Source: Dyella jiangningensis
GTDB lineage: Bacteria > Pseudomonadota > Gammaproteobacteria > Xanthomonadales > Rhodanobacteraceae
Length of the DNA stretch: 64,000 nt
NCBI RefSeq assembly: GCF_003264855.1
Contig: NZ_NFZS01000006.1
Location: forward strand, 124,001 to 188,000
Direction of reading: 5' to 3'
Made by a program: the position numbers and the translations under genes. Below the pieces are notes generated by a model. The model ran no database searches and had not been told where the DNA came from. It saw nothing but the letters and a program-made list of their open reading frames with translations. Of the stretch, positions 39,656-50,041 are shown piece by piece (position 1 is the stretch's first letter; the number at the start of each line of letters is the position of its first letter).

Positions 39656-41652
39656 GGATGCTTTTCCTGATCAGCGGAAGACGTGGAGAGCGACAGCTCG
39701 AACGGGCCTGCCGGCAGGCCCGAGCCGTCATAGAGGGTGCAGATGGGACTGTCGGCCCAGCAGTAGCGCACGCGGGCAATCGACGCCGCGGGCATCGATG
39801 CGTGCAGCACTACCTGGTTGCCATGGGTGTCGGCATCGGCGTAATGGCAGGTATTCGCCTGAACGCCGCACAGTTCGAAGCCGATCGGGTGATCCGCGCC
39901 GTACGCCACCATCGGCTCCGTGACATCGCGGAAGCTGAGCGTCACCGTGTCGCCGTCGCGCTGCGCGCTCGCGACCACCGGGCCGGAAGGCGGCAACGCT
40001 TCGCCGTACACTACGTGACGCGCGGCGCGTGCAAGGCGGCGCCCCAGTTCCTGCTTGTTGGCCGGATGGATGTCCGTGCGCTCGCCGATATCCACCGCCA
40101 CGGCGAGGCCCGAGTGCTCGTCCTTCGCCGCGGCAAGACGCTGCGCCTCGCGCACTTCGGCCGAGCCGCTTTCCACGGGGTGCGTCGGCGCCGGCCCATA
40201 GCCGGCCAGCTGGATGATCAGCATGGGCAGCTGCGCGCCGAACTGTGCGCGGAAATCCTCGCGCAATCCTTCGAGCAACCGGCGGTAGTTGCCGGCGTCG
40301 CCTGTATTGGATTCGCCCTGGTACCACAACGCACCGCGCACACCGTACGCGCCGAGCGGCGCGATCATGCCGTTGTGCAGCGTGGCCAGGCCAGCGGTGG
40401 GGTGCCACGGCAGGCTCGGCGGCGAGCCGTAGGACCTGGGCACGACCTGGTATTCCCAGTCGCCCAACGGCACCGACGATCCGTCGCCCAGTCGCAGCGC
40501 GCGCTTGTCGGCCGGACCGTACAGGCCGTCGTCGCGATAGGTACCCAGCACGTTGATGGCGATCAGGTTGTCACCCTCGTGCAGCGTGCCGGGCGGCAGC
40601 TTGTAGGTACGTTCACCGCCGTAACCGGTGCCGATCCAATGACCGTTCACCCACGTCTGGTCGGTCTCGTTGATCGCACCCAGCGACAGCTCGTTCGCCT
40701 GCTCCGCCTGCGCCTTGCTCAGCTTCAGCGTGGTGCGATACCACAGCGTGCCAGTGAAGTTGGCCAGCTCCGGCACGCCCCAGCGCTGCCACGCGCCCTT
40801 GTCGAGCGGCGCATGTTGCCAGCCCTGATGCGCGACGCGCGCGGGGTTCCACGGCTCATTGCTTTCGCTCACGCCCGGCCGCGAATGCCACCACGCCTGC
40901 CACTGGCGGCTCCATTGTTCGCCGGCCTGCGCCGGATCCGTCTGGTGCATCGCCAGCAGGTCGAGCCCCTGGTCGAAGCCGCCCACCTTGCGCAGCGCCC
41001 GCATGCTCATCCACGGTTCGATGCGCGAACCGCCCCAGGCGGAGACGATCAGGCCCATCGGCACGTCCTGCGTCTTCTGCAGTTCGCGCGCAAAGAAGTA
41101 GCAGGTGGCAGAGAACTCGGCGACGGTGTCGGGCGTGGTCTTCAACCAGTGATCGGTGGCCGGGATCGCGTCCAGCGGCATGACGCTGCTGACGTTGTCG
41201 ACCGTGAGCATGCGGATGCGGTCGTTGTCGGCGTTCTGCACCTCCGAGCGCGCATCGAGCGCGCGCTTGACCTGCAGCACCATGTTCGACTGTCCCGAAC
41301 ACAGCCATACGTCGCCCACCAGCACGTCATCGATGCGTTGCGAGGCACCGCTGGCCGTCGTCACGTTCAGCGCATAGGGACCACCGGCCTTGAGCGCCGG
41401 CAGTTTCGCCTGCCAGCGTCCCTGCGCATCGGCGCGCGCGTCGATGCGCTTGCCGGCGAATTCGACCGTCAGCTTCTCGCCGGCCTTGGCATGGCCCCAC
41501 ACGGGGTTCGCATGCTCGCGCTGCAGCACCGCGTGATCCTGGAACAACGGGTTGAGCAGCGTGTCGTCGGCTTGTGCAGCGAAGGCGACCAGAGGAAACA
41601 ACGCGGCGAACGTCGCGACGAGGCGGCGCGTCATGGAGACATCATGGCTCAT
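39652..41652 (-). CDS. SGNH-type acetylesterase (sialate O-acetylesterase family), likely acetylxylan esterase, secreted
   Basis: 666 aa from the ATG at 41652, which overlaps the GH67 stop (ATGA). The signal peptide ([18 protein letters not shown]) follows a short Met/Arg segment. The SGNH nucleophile block is [16 protein letters not shown], the Gly/Asn block is [12 protein letters not shown], and the final Asp-x-x-His pair is [13 protein letters not shown] jelly-roll, galactose-binding-like domain is inserted between the first two ([20 protein letters not shown]). The family is named for sialic acid, but in this operon removal of acetyl groups from xylan is more likely; that is an inference from context. 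Confidence 0.9.
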   Translation of the reverse strand: MSHDVSMTRRLVATFAALFPLVAFAAQADDTLLNPLFQDHAVLQREHANPVWGHAKAGEKLTVEFAGKRIDARADAQGRWQAKLPALKAGGPYALNVTTASGASQRIDDVLVGDVWLCSGQSNMVLQVKRALDARSEVQNADNDRIRMLTVDNVSSVMPLDAIPATDHWLKTTPDTVAEFSATCYFFARELQKTQDVPMGLIVSAWGGSRIEPWMSMRALRKVGGFDQGLDLLAMHQTDPAQAGEQWSRQWQAWWHSRPGVSESNEPWNPARVAHQGWQHAPLDKGAWQRWGVPELANFTGTLWYRTTLKLSKAQAEQANELSLGAINETDQTWVNGHWIGTGYGGERTYKLPPGTLHEGDNLIAINVLGTYRDDGLYGPADKRALRLGDGSSVPLGDWEYQVVPRSYGSPPSLPWHPTAGLATLHNGMIAPLGAYGVRGALWYQGESNTGDAGNYRRLLEGLREDFRAQFGAQLPMLIIQLAGYGPAPTHPVESGSAEVREAQRLAAAKDEHSGLAVAVDIGERTDIHPANKQELGRRLARAARHVVYGEALPPSGPVVASAQRDGDTVTLSFRDVTEPMVAYGADHPIGFELCGVQANTCHYADADTHGNQVVLHASMPAASIARVRYCWADSPICTLYDGSGLPAGPFELSLSTSSADQEKHP

Positions 41653-43808
41653 GGTCGATAACCCGGCACGAAGGGGAACGATAGCGACTCGTAGTACGAC
41701 AGCGGCTGCGGCGGCGGCGCGTAGCCGGCCGGCAGCGGCAACCCGTTGAGGCTCTGGAAGTACGCGATGCTGGCATCGCGCCACCACTGCGCCTCCTTCT
41801 CCTGAATGCCGAGGAACACGGCCGCCTTACGGTAACGCTCGGCATCGATCCGCCCGTCCAGCGCCTGCCAGGTGGCGCGCATCTGCTTCACGTCATCCAC
41901 GCCCTGCGTGTAATGCATGACCAGTTCGTCCCACAGCGTGCGGCCCGAGCGCATGCGATAGCTCCACGGCACGTGGTGGAACCACAGCAGGTACGCGTCC
42001 GGAATCGTCTTCAGGTCATCGAACTCGGCCGCGATCGGCGGCGCGTACTGCGCGACCGCGTTGCTGCCGGTATGACTGCGGTCGAAGCCGATGCCGTCGT
42101 GGTCGGCGCGGTGGTAGTACACCGGCGTCCAGTCGGCGCGCGGACCGCTGGCGTCCCACGGCGCCGGGCCGTAGTGATGGCCCTTGCCCATCAGGTGATG
42201 CAGGCCCAGTGGCGTCATGTAATCGACCACCGCTTCACGCGACAGCATCATCATGTCGACCACGCGCTTCACGAACGCCTCGTCGTTGCTGAAGGTCGCG
42301 CGCACCCACTCCTCCGCGATGACCCGCGACGACAGCTGCGGATTCCATGCGAGGCGACCGTAGGCGTACCAGTTGGCCTGGTTGAAATCCGAGCCGTTCC
42401 AGTCGCGATCGGTACCGATGTTGGCGACGCCGGCGATGCCGGTGAGCGTGTGCCCGTCGAGTTCGCCATCGATCACTTTCGCCACGGTCGACCCGTTGCC
42501 CTTGGCATGGGTGTCGGCGCGCAGCACTTCTTCGAACAACGGGCCGAGATACACCAGGTGCGTGGCGAAACCCAGGTATTCCTTGGTGATCTGGAACTCC
42601 ATCATCAACGGCGTCTTCGGCATCGCGCCGAACAGCGGGTTGAACGGTTCGCGCGGCTGGAAGTCGATCGGTCCGTTCTTCACCTGCAGCAGGACGTTTG
42701 CGGCGAACTTGCCATCCAGCGGTTTGAATTCGGTATAGGCCTGCTTGGCGCGATCGTCCGTGTTGTGCTGCGAATAGACGAAAGCGCGCCACATCACCAC
42801 GCCACCGTGCGATGCCAGCGCACTGGCCAGCACGTTGGCGCCGTCGGCATGCGTGCGGCCATAGTCCTGCGGGCCGGGCTGGCCTTCGGAGTTGGCCTTC
42901 ACCAGGAAGCCGCCGAAATCCGGAATGAGCGCGTAGATCTCATCCGCCTTCGCCCGCCACCAACGCTGCACCGCAGGGTCGAGCGGATCGGCCGTCTTCA
43001 GGCCGCCGATCTCGATCGGCGCGCTGAACTTGACGCTGAGATAGACGCGGATGCCGTACGGCCGGAACACGCCGGCCAGCGCCTTCACCTTGTCCAGATA
43101 GAGCGGCGTGAGGATCGCGGCGTTGGCGTTGACGTTGTTGAGCACGGTACCGTTGATGCCGATGGAGGCATTGGCGCGCGCGTAGTCGATGTAACGCGGG
43201 TCGAGCCAGTCGGGCAGCTTCTGCCAGTCCCATATCGAGTTGCCGGCGTAGCCACGCTCCACGTGACCGCTGAGGTCGTCCCAATGGTCGAGCACGCGCA
43301 GCGACATGCGCGTGGCCTCGCGTACATCGAGGTGATCGATGGATTGCGCCGTCTGCAGCAGGCGCAGGAAATGGAAGGCACCATACAGCGCGGCCACGTC
43401 GTCCTGGCCCACGATGGCGATGACCGCATGGCCGTCCACGACGGCGTGGCGGATCAGGTAGCCATCGCGACCCAGCGCGCGCACGTCCAGCTTGAGCGCC
43501 GCGACGGCCGGCGAGGAGGCCGGCGTGCCCACCACGATGGCGCCGTCGCGATCCACGGCCGACGCCACGGCGGGTGCGTGACCAAGCAGTCCGCCCAGGC
43601 CACGCAACAGTTCATCACGCGTCGCCTGCTGGGTCGGCGTGGCGACCGGCAACACGAGCTGTGCGGCATGGCTGCGATAGACGGCGGCCTGCGTCTCGGG
43701 CAGGGGCCGATAGCGCAGCCACAGGTCGTAGCCGTCTTCGGCATGCGCCAGGCCCGTTGCGAGCAGGGCCAGCACGAGGACCAGAAGCACTCGAAATGCC
43801 GCCGTCAG
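41649..43808 (-). CDS. aguA: Alpha-glucuronidase, GH67, secreted (probable CTG start)
   Basis: About 719 aa of GH67, with the family blocks [40 protein letters not shown] and [10 protein letters not shown]. It removes 4-O-methyl-glucuronate from the ends of xylo-oligosaccharides left by the GH10 xylanase. The only ATG (43874) would add a second hydrophobic stretch and lies at the edge of an operator-like box. A CTG at 43808 is 4 nt after a perfect AGGAGG and gives a single clean signal peptide ([22 protein letters not shown]), so it is preferred; a GTG at 43790 is too far from that site. It is the first gene of the eight-gene operon, and its stop overlaps the next start. Confidence 0.92.
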   Translation of the reverse strand: MTAAFRVLLVLVLALLATGLAHAEDGYDLWLRYRPLPETQAAVYRSHAAQLVLPVATPTQQATRDELLRGLGGLLGHAPAVASAVDRDGAIVVGTPASSPAVAALKLDVRALGRDGYLIRHAVVDGHAVIAIVGQDDVAALYGAFHFLRLLQTAQSIDHLDVREATRMSLRVLDHWDDLSGHVERGYAGNSIWDWQKLPDWLDPRYIDYARANASIGINGTVLNNVNANAAILTPLYLDKVKALAGVFRPYGIRVYLSVKFSAPIEIGGLKTADPLDPAVQRWWRAKADEIYALIPDFGGFLVKANSEGQPGPQDYGRTHADGANVLASALASHGGVVMWRAFVYSQHNTDDRAKQAYTEFKPLDGKFAANVLLQVKNGPIDFQPREPFNPLFGAMPKTPLMMEFQITKEYLGFATHLVYLGPLFEEVLRADTHAKGNGSTVAKVIDGELDGHTLTGIAGVANIGTDRDWNGSDFNQANWYAYGRLAWNPQLSSRVIAEEWVRATFSNDEAFVKRVVDMMMLSREAVVDYMTPLGLHHLMGKGHHYGPAPWDASGPRADWTPVYYHRADHDGIGFDRSHTGSNAVAQYAPPIAAEFDDLKTIPDAYLLWFHHVPWSYRMRSGRTLWDELVMHYTQGVDDVKQMRATWQALDGRIDAERYRKAAVFLGIQEKEAQWWRDASIAYFQSLNGLPLPAGYAPPPQPLSYYESLSFPFVPGYRP

Positions 43809-43859
43809 TTGGCCTCCTGCATGCTTTGCGGGCCGGAATGGTAGAGAAAGCGCCACGGC

Positions 43860-43873
43860 AGTTATCGCTAACA
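43860..43873 (+). promoter_or_regulatory. Degenerate xyl-box between aguA and the LacI-type regulator (11 of 14 match)
   Basis: AGTTATCGCTAACA keeps the core CGCTAACA half but has mismatches at positions 1, 3 and 6 of the xyl-box. It lies in the divergent gap between the GH67 operon and the regulator gene, where autoregulation and operon control would be expected. On its own the match is weak; position is the main support. Confidence 0.5.
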
Positions 43874-43981
43874 TATGCAAGAATGCACTCCAGATCCGAC
43901 CGACATCAGGACTGACAGCGACGGTCGTGGGCGATACGGCACCGGCCTTGTCGCACCAGCTCCGCGCGAAGGAAAACGGCA

Positions 43982-45061
43982 TTGAAGAAGACAGGCAGGA
44001 AGTCGGTTCGCCGCAAGGGGGCCGCCGTCACCATCGACGACGTGGCCGCGCTGGCCAAGGTCTCCGCCATGACGGTATCGCGTGTCGTCAACGGCCACAG
44101 CAAGGTGCGCGATGCCACGCGCGAACGCGTGATGGCGGCGGTGCGCGAACTGGGCTACATCCCCAACCTCGCGGCCAGCTCGCTGGCGGCCGCGCAGGAC
44201 GCGCGCATCGCGCTGATCTACACCAACCCCAGCGCGGGCTACCTGCGCGAGCTGCTGCTCGGCGCGCTGCGTGGCTCCGCACGCACGGCGGCGCAGCTGG
44301 TCATCGACGACTGGGATGAACTCGACGCCGGTGGTGAGCGCAAGGCGGCCCGCGCGCTGGCCAAGAGCGTGGCCGGCGTGATCCTGCCGCCGCCGCTGTG
44401 CGAATCGAAGGTGGTGATCGAAGAGCTGGTCAGCGCCGGCGTGCCGGTGGTGGCCATTGCCTCGGGCCGCTTCAACCACGACATTTCCAGCGTGCGCATC
44501 GACGACTACCTGGCCAGCAAGGAAGTCACCGAGCACCTGATCCGCATGGGCCACGCGCGCGTTGCCTTCATCAAGGGCCACCCCAACCAGACGGCCAGCG
44601 CGCGCCGCTTCGAGGGCTACCAGGCAGCGCTGAAGGACGCCGGCATCGCGTATGACGCGAGCCTCGTGCAACAGGGCTACTTCACCTATCGCTCCGGCCT
44701 GGAGGCGGTGGAGCACCTGCTGTCGCTGCGCAAGCCGCCCACTGCGATCTTCGCCAGCAACGACGACATGGCCGCCGCGGCGATTTCCGTGGCGCACCGG
44801 CGCGGACTCGACGTGCCGCGCGATCTCTCGATCGTCGGCTTCGACGATACCTCGGCCGCCACCACGGTGTGGCCGGAGCTGTCCACCGTGCGCCAGCCGA
44901 TCGCCAGCATGGCCGATTCGGCCATCGACATCCTGCAGCGCGCGATCCGCCGCAAGGACACTGAAACGAAAGTGGTGGTCGATCATGTGGTCGCCCATCA
45001 GTTGATCAAGCGCGATTCGGTGGCGCCGCCCGTCGGTGCCGGCACCAAGCCCAAGGGCTGA
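43982..45061 (+). CDS. xylR: LacI-family transcriptional regulator, XylR (xyl-box) type
   Basis: 359 aa from a TTG at 43982, preceded by GAAGGAAAAC. The N-terminal helix-turn-helix reads [29 protein letters not shown] at about residues 16-44, followed by the hinge and the periplasmic-binding-protein-like sensor domain ([35 protein letters not shown]). In Xanthomonas a LacI-family XylR represses xylan genes through the xyl-box; this gene lies in the middle of a locus with such boxes and diverges from the GH67 operon, so it is the natural candidate. The inducer, a xylose or xylo-oligosaccharide, is an inference. It is followed by the convergent transporter gene. Confidence 0.9.
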   Translation: MKKTGRKSVRRKGAAVTIDDVAALAKVSAMTVSRVVNGHSKVRDATRERVMAAVRELGYIPNLAASSLAAAQDARIALIYTNPSAGYLRELLLGALRGSARTAAQLVIDDWDELDAGGERKAARALAKSVAGVILPPPLCESKVVIEELVSAGVPVVAIASGRFNHDISSVRIDDYLASKEVTEHLIRMGHARVAFIKGHPNQTASARRFEGYQAALKDAGIAYDASLVQQGYFTYRSGLEAVEHLLSLRKPPTAIFASNDDMAAAAISVAHRRGLDVPRDLSIVGFDDTSAATTVWPELSTVRQPIASMADSAIDILQRAIRRKDTETKVVVDHVVAHQLIKRDSVAPPVGAGTKPKG

Positions 45062-45098
45062 TCGCCGGCGACGCGGAAGGCTGGCGCCACGCATCGCA

Positions 45099-46532
45099 CT
45101 AGCCTTCCATCTGTTCCAGTTCCTTGCCGCGCGTTTCCTTCACGTAGCGCAGCACGAACACCACCGAGATCGCCGCCGCCACGGCATAGATGCCATACGC
45201 GCCGGCCAGGCCGATGCTCGCCAGGAGAATGGGGAAGCTCACGGTGATGGCGAAGTTGGACGTCCATTGCGCGGCGCCCGCCACCGCCAGGCCCGAGCCG
45301 CGGATCTGGTTGGGAAACATCTCGCCCAGCATCACCCACATCACCGGCCCCCACGACATGTTGAAGAAGGCCACGTAGACGTTGGCCGCCACCAGTGCGA
45401 GCGTGCCCATCGCCGGCGACAGCGCGAGCTTGCCGCTGGCATCGACGCCGGCATGCGCAAAGGCGAAGGTGACCAGTGCGAGCGTGACGGTCATGCCGAC
45501 CGAGCCGATCCACAGCAGCGGCTTGCGGCCCACGCGATCGATCAGCAGCACGGCGATCAGGCAGGCGCCGATGCTCAGCGCGCCGGAGAACACGTTGATC
45601 AACAGCGCGTCGTTTTCCGAGAAACCCACGGCCTGCCACAGCACGGCGCCGTAATAGAACACCACGTTGATGCCCACCAGCTGCTGGAACGTGGCGAGTC
45701 CAATGCCCACCCACACGATGGGACGCACACGGCCACTCGTCTTGTCGAGCAGATCGGACAGCTTGGGACGATGACGATCCTGCGCCAGCGAGGCGCCGAT
45801 CTCGGCGAATTTGTTGGTGGCTTCCTGTTCGCCATAGAGACGCGCGAGCACGGCTTTCGCTTCGCCGTCGCGCTTGCGCACGACCAGGAAGCGCGGGCTT
45901 TCGGGGATGAACAGCAGCGAGACCAGGAACAGCGATGACGGCAACGCCTGCATCCAGAACATCCAGCGCCACGCATCCTGGCCGAGCCACAGCACGCCGG
46001 TGGATGCGCCGGCCGCCTTCGCCAGCAGGAAGTTGCTAAGGAACGCGCTGAACAGGCCGCTGATGATGGCGATCTGCTGCACGGTGGCGAGCCGGCCGCG
46101 ATAACGCGCGGGCGCCACTTCGGCGATATAGGCCGGTGCAATGACACTGGCCGCACCCACCGCGAAGCCACCCATGATGCGTGCGAACACGAAGAAGGCG
46201 GCACTGTGCGCTGCGCCGGCGCCCAGCGCCGACAGCAGGAACAGCACGGAGGAGATGATCAGCACCGAACGGCGGCCCCAGTAGTCGGCGACGCGCCCGG
46301 CGAAGAACGCGCCGAGCGCGCAGCCCAGCAACATCGAGGCCACTTCGAAGCCGATCTGCGCCGAGGTGGACTGGAAGGCCTGCTTGAGGCCATCCACCGT
46401 GCCATTGATCACGCCGCTATCGAACCCGAACAGGAAGCCGCCGAGCGTGGCGACGCAACTGATCTGGACGATGAGTCGGGTGTTTTCCGCATGCCTCGCG
46501 GCTACCGCGCCATCAAGCGTTACGCTGTTCAT
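45099..46532 (-). CDS. Sugar porter family MFS transporter, XylE-like xylose:H+ symporter
   Basis: 477 aa with twelve hydrophobic segments and the sugar-porter signatures FLFGFDSGVINGTVDGL at the N-terminus, GRVADYWGRRS, PESPRFLVVRKRDGEAK, and QLVGINVVFYYGAVLW. A mid-length loop follows helix 6. Members of this family (XylE, GlcP, AraE) move monosaccharides with protons into the cytoplasm. As the third gene after xylB and xylA it most likely imports xylose. It lies 110 nt after the xylA stop; no terminator is obvious there. Confidence 0.9.
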   Translation of the reverse strand: MNSVTLDGAVAARHAENTRLIVQISCVATLGGFLFGFDSGVINGTVDGLKQAFQSTSAQIGFEVASMLLGCALGAFFAGRVADYWGRRSVLIISSVLFLLSALGAGAAHSAAFFVFARIMGGFAVGAASVIAPAYIAEVAPARYRGRLATVQQIAIISGLFSAFLSNFLLAKAAGASTGVLWLGQDAWRWMFWMQALPSSLFLVSLLFIPESPRFLVVRKRDGEAKAVLARLYGEQEATNKFAEIGASLAQDRHRPKLSDLLDKTSGRVRPIVWVGIGLATFQQLVGINVVFYYGAVLWQAVGFSENDALLINVFSGALSIGACLIAVLLIDRVGRKPLLWIGSVGMTVTLALVTFAFAHAGVDASGKLALSPAMGTLALVAANVYVAFFNMSWGPVMWVMLGEMFPNQIRGSGLAVAGAAQWTSNFAITVSFPILLASIGLAGAYGIYAVAAAISVVFVLRYVKETRGKELEQMEG

Positions 46533-46642
46533 GCTGTCGGTGTCTCATGGTCGTGTTTCCGGCTCCCCAAGGTCGGCAAGGCACATCCCCGTGCGGCTTG
46601 CCGACCACTCAGATCAGACGCTAGCGAAGCAGGCTTCGCGAA

Positions 46643-47980
46643 TCAGCGCAGCAGGTACTGATTCAGCAGATTCTCGTAACGCTCCTGCTTGCCGCTGCGC
46701 TTGGCGGGCTCGCCGTTCTTCGCGGCAAGGTCGCGCAGCTGCGCCAGGTTGAACTTGCCCTGCGCGAAATCGAGGCCCGGACCGTTGTCGAAGCTGCTGT
46801 AGCGCTCGGCGCGCCACTGCTCCAGCGGCGACTGCTTGAGCAGCGCATGCGCCACTTCCAGGCCGCGCGCGAACGCGTCCATGCCGCCGATGTGCGCGAT
46901 GAACAAGTCGTCCAGGTCGGTGGACTCGCGACGCGCCTTGGCGTCGAAGTTGAGGCCGCCGGGTGCGAGGCCGCCCTGGCGCAGCACGACCAGCATGGCG
47001 CCCACGGTGTCGTACAGGTCGCTCGGGAACTGGTCGGTATCCCAGCCGTTCTGTGCATTGCCACGGTTGGCATCGATGCTGCCGAGCAGGCCGTGGTCGG
47101 AAGCGACCTGCAGGTCGTGCTCGAAGGTGTGGCCCGACAGCGTGGCGTGGTTGGCCTCGATGTTGAGCTTGAAGTCCTTGTCCAGGCCATGCTGCTGCAG
47201 GAAGCCGGCGACGGTGGCCGAGTCGAAGTCGTACTGGTGCTTCATCGGCTCCATCGGCTTGGGCTCGATCAGGAAGTTGCCCTTGAAGCCGATGCTGCGG
47301 CCGTAGTCACGCGCCATGGTGAGGAAGCGAGCGAAGTGTTCCAGCTCACGCTTCATGTTCGTGTTGAGCAGCGTGGCGTAGCCTTCGCGGCCACCCCAGA
47401 ATACGTAGTTCTCGCCGCCCAGCTCCACCGTGGCGTCCAGCGCGGCCTTGATCTGCGCGGCGGCGCGCGCCACCACCGCGAAATCCGGATTGGTCGCCGC
47501 GCCATTCATGTAGCGCGGGTGGCTGAACAGGTTCGCCGTGCCCCACAGCAGCTTGACACCGGTGGAGGCCTGGCGCTCCTTGGCCAGCGCGACCATGTGC
47601 CTGAGGTTCTTCTCGTACTCGCCCACATCGTCGGCGTCGGGCGCCATGTCGATGTCGTGGAAGCAGTAGTACGGCACGCCGAGCTTGGTGAAGAACTCGA
47701 ATGCTGCGTCCAGCTTCGCCTCGGCACGCGCCAGCGGCGCGCCATCGGCATCCCACGGGAACACGCGCGTGCCGGGACCGAACGGGTCATGGCCTGCATT
47801 GCAGAACGTGTGCCAGTAGCACGCGGCAAAACGCAGGTGCTCAGCCATGGTCTTGTCGCCGATCTTCTTGTTCGCGTCGTAGTGCTTGAACGCCAGCGGA
47901 TTGTCCGAACCCAGCCCCTCGAACGGGATGCGGCCGATGCCGGGGAAGAATTCACGCTTGCCGATGAAAGGGGTGCTCAT
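46643..47980 (-). CDS. xylA: Xylose isomerase
   Basis: 445 aa, the length of class II xylose isomerases. Metal and substrate motifs are visible: [50 protein letters not shown] with metal-binding Glu, and [16 protein letters not shown]. It converts D-xylose to D-xylulose in the cytoplasm. It lies 48 nt after xylB and is expected to be cotranscribed from the xyl-box promoter ahead of xylB. Confidence 0.97.
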   Translation of the reverse strand: MSTPFIGKREFFPGIGRIPFEGLGSDNPLAFKHYDANKKIGDKTMAEHLRFAACYWHTFCNAGHDPFGPGTRVFPWDADGAPLARAEAKLDAAFEFFTKLGVPYYCFHDIDMAPDADDVGEYEKNLRHMVALAKERQASTGVKLLWGTANLFSHPRYMNGAATNPDFAVVARAAAQIKAALDATVELGGENYVFWGGREGYATLLNTNMKRELEHFARFLTMARDYGRSIGFKGNFLIEPKPMEPMKHQYDFDSATVAGFLQQHGLDKDFKLNIEANHATLSGHTFEHDLQVASDHGLLGSIDANRGNAQNGWDTDQFPSDLYDTVGAMLVVLRQGGLAPGGLNFDAKARRESTDLDDLFIAHIGGMDAFARGLEVAHALLKQSPLEQWRAERYSSFDNGPGLDFAQGKFNLAQLRDLAAKNGEPAKRSGKQERYENLLNQYLLR

Positions 47981-48028
47981 GATCGTGTGGTCCTGGTCGA
48001 GGAGTGATGAGGCAACAGGCCCGAGGGG

Positions 48029-49540
48029 TCAGGCGGTACCCGCCGGGTGACTGGCGTAGAAGGACTTGGCGCCGTCGAGGTGGCGCAGGAATTGGCGATA
48101 GGAAGCCTGGTAGGCAGCCACGTTCTTGCCATCCGGGCGAACGGAGAGTCCGGGGGCGATCAGCACGTGCTCGCGCGCCATCGCTGCGAGGTCCGCATCG
48201 CGGCCGTGGGCGCGCTCGTGCGCCCACAACGCCTGCAGCGCGGCGCCGAACGCGGCGCCTTCGGCCTGCAACGGCACTTCCACCGGCAGCTCGAACACGT
48301 CGGCGACCATCTGTCGCCACGCGGCGCTGTGGCTGCCGCCGCCGGTGAGGCGGATCGCATCGAAACGCAGGCCCGCGGCAAGCAGTGCGTCGTAGCCGTT
48401 GCGCAACGCATAGGTCGCGCCTTCCATCGCCGCGCGATAGATATTGCCGCGCGTGAGGTTGTTGAGGTCCATGCCGTGCAGGCTTCCGCGCGCATGCGGC
48501 AGGTCCGGCGTGCGCTCGCCATTCAAGAACGGCAGCATCACCAGGCCGCCCGCGCCGGGCGAGGTGCCCACCATCATGGCATCGCCGTCGCGCGTGCCGA
48601 AACCGAACGCCTTGGCCACGCTTTCGGTGGCGATCGTGCAGTTCATCGTGCAGATCAGCGGCAGCCAGCCGCCGGTGGAGGAACAGAACGCCGCCCAGCC
48701 CGCCGCGTCGTCCACGACCGGGTGATCGGCGTACGCGAACAGCGTGCCCGACGTGCCCAGGCTCATGCTCAACACGCCCGGCTCGACGTTGCCGGTGCCG
48801 ATCGCCGCCATCATGTTGTCGCCGCCGCCGGCCGAGATCCGCACGGAACGCGGCAGTCCAAGCTCGTCCGCGATGGCGGGCGCAATGGGGAAGCTCGCGT
48901 CCGCCTCGACCAGGGGCGGCAGGCAGTCGATGAGCTTGCGGTCCGCGTCGGTGGCTGCCAGCAGCTCGGGCGACCATTGCCGCGTGCGGACATCCAGCCA
49001 GCCGGTGCCGGACGCGTCGCCGTATTCCATCCAGCGCTCGCCGGTCAGCCAGAAGTTCACGTAGTCATGCGGCAACAGGATTGTCGCCAGCCGCGCGTAG
49101 ACCTCGGGACGATGCTTGCGCGTCCACGGCAACTTCGACGCGGTATAGCCGGCCAGAATGGGATTGCCTGCCAGAGCCACACAGCGCGCGGCGCCACCGG
49201 CGGCATCCATGATCTCGTCGCATTCGGCCTGGGTGCTCGTGTCGCACCACAGCTTGGCCGGCGCCAGCACGTTGCCCGCGGCATCGAGCGGCACGAAGCC
49301 GTGCTGCTGGCCGGACACGCCGATTGCCGTCACGCGCGAACGCGAGTTGGCATCGAGCTTCGCAAAGCAGGCACGGATCGCATCGATCCACCACTGGGCC
49401 TTCTGCTCGCGACTGCCGTCATCGCCGGCGATCAGCTCGAGCGGGTGGCCATGCGTGGAAACCACGCGACGCGTGGCCGCGTCATACGCCACCAGCTTGA
49501 CGCTCTGGGTACCGACATCAAGTCCAACCACAAGGCTCAT
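48029..49540 (-). CDS. xylB: Xylulokinase
   Basis: 503 aa of the FGGY kinase family. The ATP-binding N-terminal motif is VGLDVGTQSVKLVAYDA, the substrate-site block is GVSGQQHGFVPLD, and the C-terminal FGGY signature is TGGGSHSAAWRQMVADVFEL. It phosphorylates D-xylulose to xylulose-5-phosphate, feeding the pentose phosphate pathway. It is the first gene of the xylB-xylA-transporter operon; an exact xyl-box sits on a promoter only 20-45 nt upstream, so the leader is very short. Confidence 0.95.
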   Translation of the reverse strand: MSLVVGLDVGTQSVKLVAYDAATRRVVSTHGHPLELIAGDDGSREQKAQWWIDAIRACFAKLDANSRSRVTAIGVSGQQHGFVPLDAAGNVLAPAKLWCDTSTQAECDEIMDAAGGAARCVALAGNPILAGYTASKLPWTRKHRPEVYARLATILLPHDYVNFWLTGERWMEYGDASGTGWLDVRTRQWSPELLAATDADRKLIDCLPPLVEADASFPIAPAIADELGLPRSVRISAGGGDNMMAAIGTGNVEPGVLSMSLGTSGTLFAYADHPVVDDAAGWAAFCSSTGGWLPLICTMNCTIATESVAKAFGFGTRDGDAMMVGTSPGAGGLVMLPFLNGERTPDLPHARGSLHGMDLNNLTRGNIYRAAMEGATYALRNGYDALLAAGLRFDAIRLTGGGSHSAAWRQMVADVFELPVEVPLQAEGAAFGAALQALWAHERAHGRDADLAAMAREHVLIAPGLSVRPDGKNVAAYQASYRQFLRHLDGAKSFYASHPAGTA

Positions 49541-50041
49541 ACGTTTTCAGGGGCCCAAGATGTTAGCGCTACCATAAATCGGTCCAATAAAACCCCCGAT
49601 CCGTTTCCGCAGGGCCTGGGGGCTGCCTGCCGCTGGAAGGGGGGTGCGTGCTGCAGACTGTACTAGCGCTTTGCCGAAATGCCATGTCGCAATGCAAAAA
49701 AGCCGGAAATCCGCCCTTTGGGACGCGGCGGGAGGGCACGCAAGCCGCCGTTCCGGCGAGCATGGAACCGATCCGAACAACAACCCTTCCACCCAGGGCG
49801 GCCGTCTCAAGGGGTGGAGAGGACTTGCCCCTCCCGGAGATGGGGCGGTCGCCACGGTCGAGCGGCGTGATCCGAGAGCGCCGAGCCGGGCGCACATGCA
49901 CGAATGGAAGTATAGACGTCCGTACGGCATGGAAGCTGGCACCTGTCCCCTCGGGGGACAACGGATGATGCAGCGCAGCGTGTCGCACGCCATGCAAGCC
50001 GCTAACTTGCGGCCCCATTGCCCATCGCCAAAGGTTGATGG
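49541..50041. other. Divergent regulatory region between xylB and the AraC-type xylR
   Basis: 501 nt with no gene. The xylB side holds an exact xyl-box on a promoter. The rest, about 49590-50030, is GC-rich and shows no operator match that I can identify. The plus-strand ribosome site of the AraC-type gene (AAAGGTTG) is at the right end. Confidence 0.6.
49560..49587 (-). promoter_or_regulatory. xylB promoter with exact xyl-box operator
   Basis: TGTTAGCGCTACCA at 49561-49574 is, read on the minus strand, the exact xyl-box TGGTAGCGCTAACA. It overlaps a promoter: TTGGAC (49587-49582), 16-nt spacer, TAACAT (49565-49560). A LacI-type repressor bound here would cover the -10 element. Confidence 0.85.
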
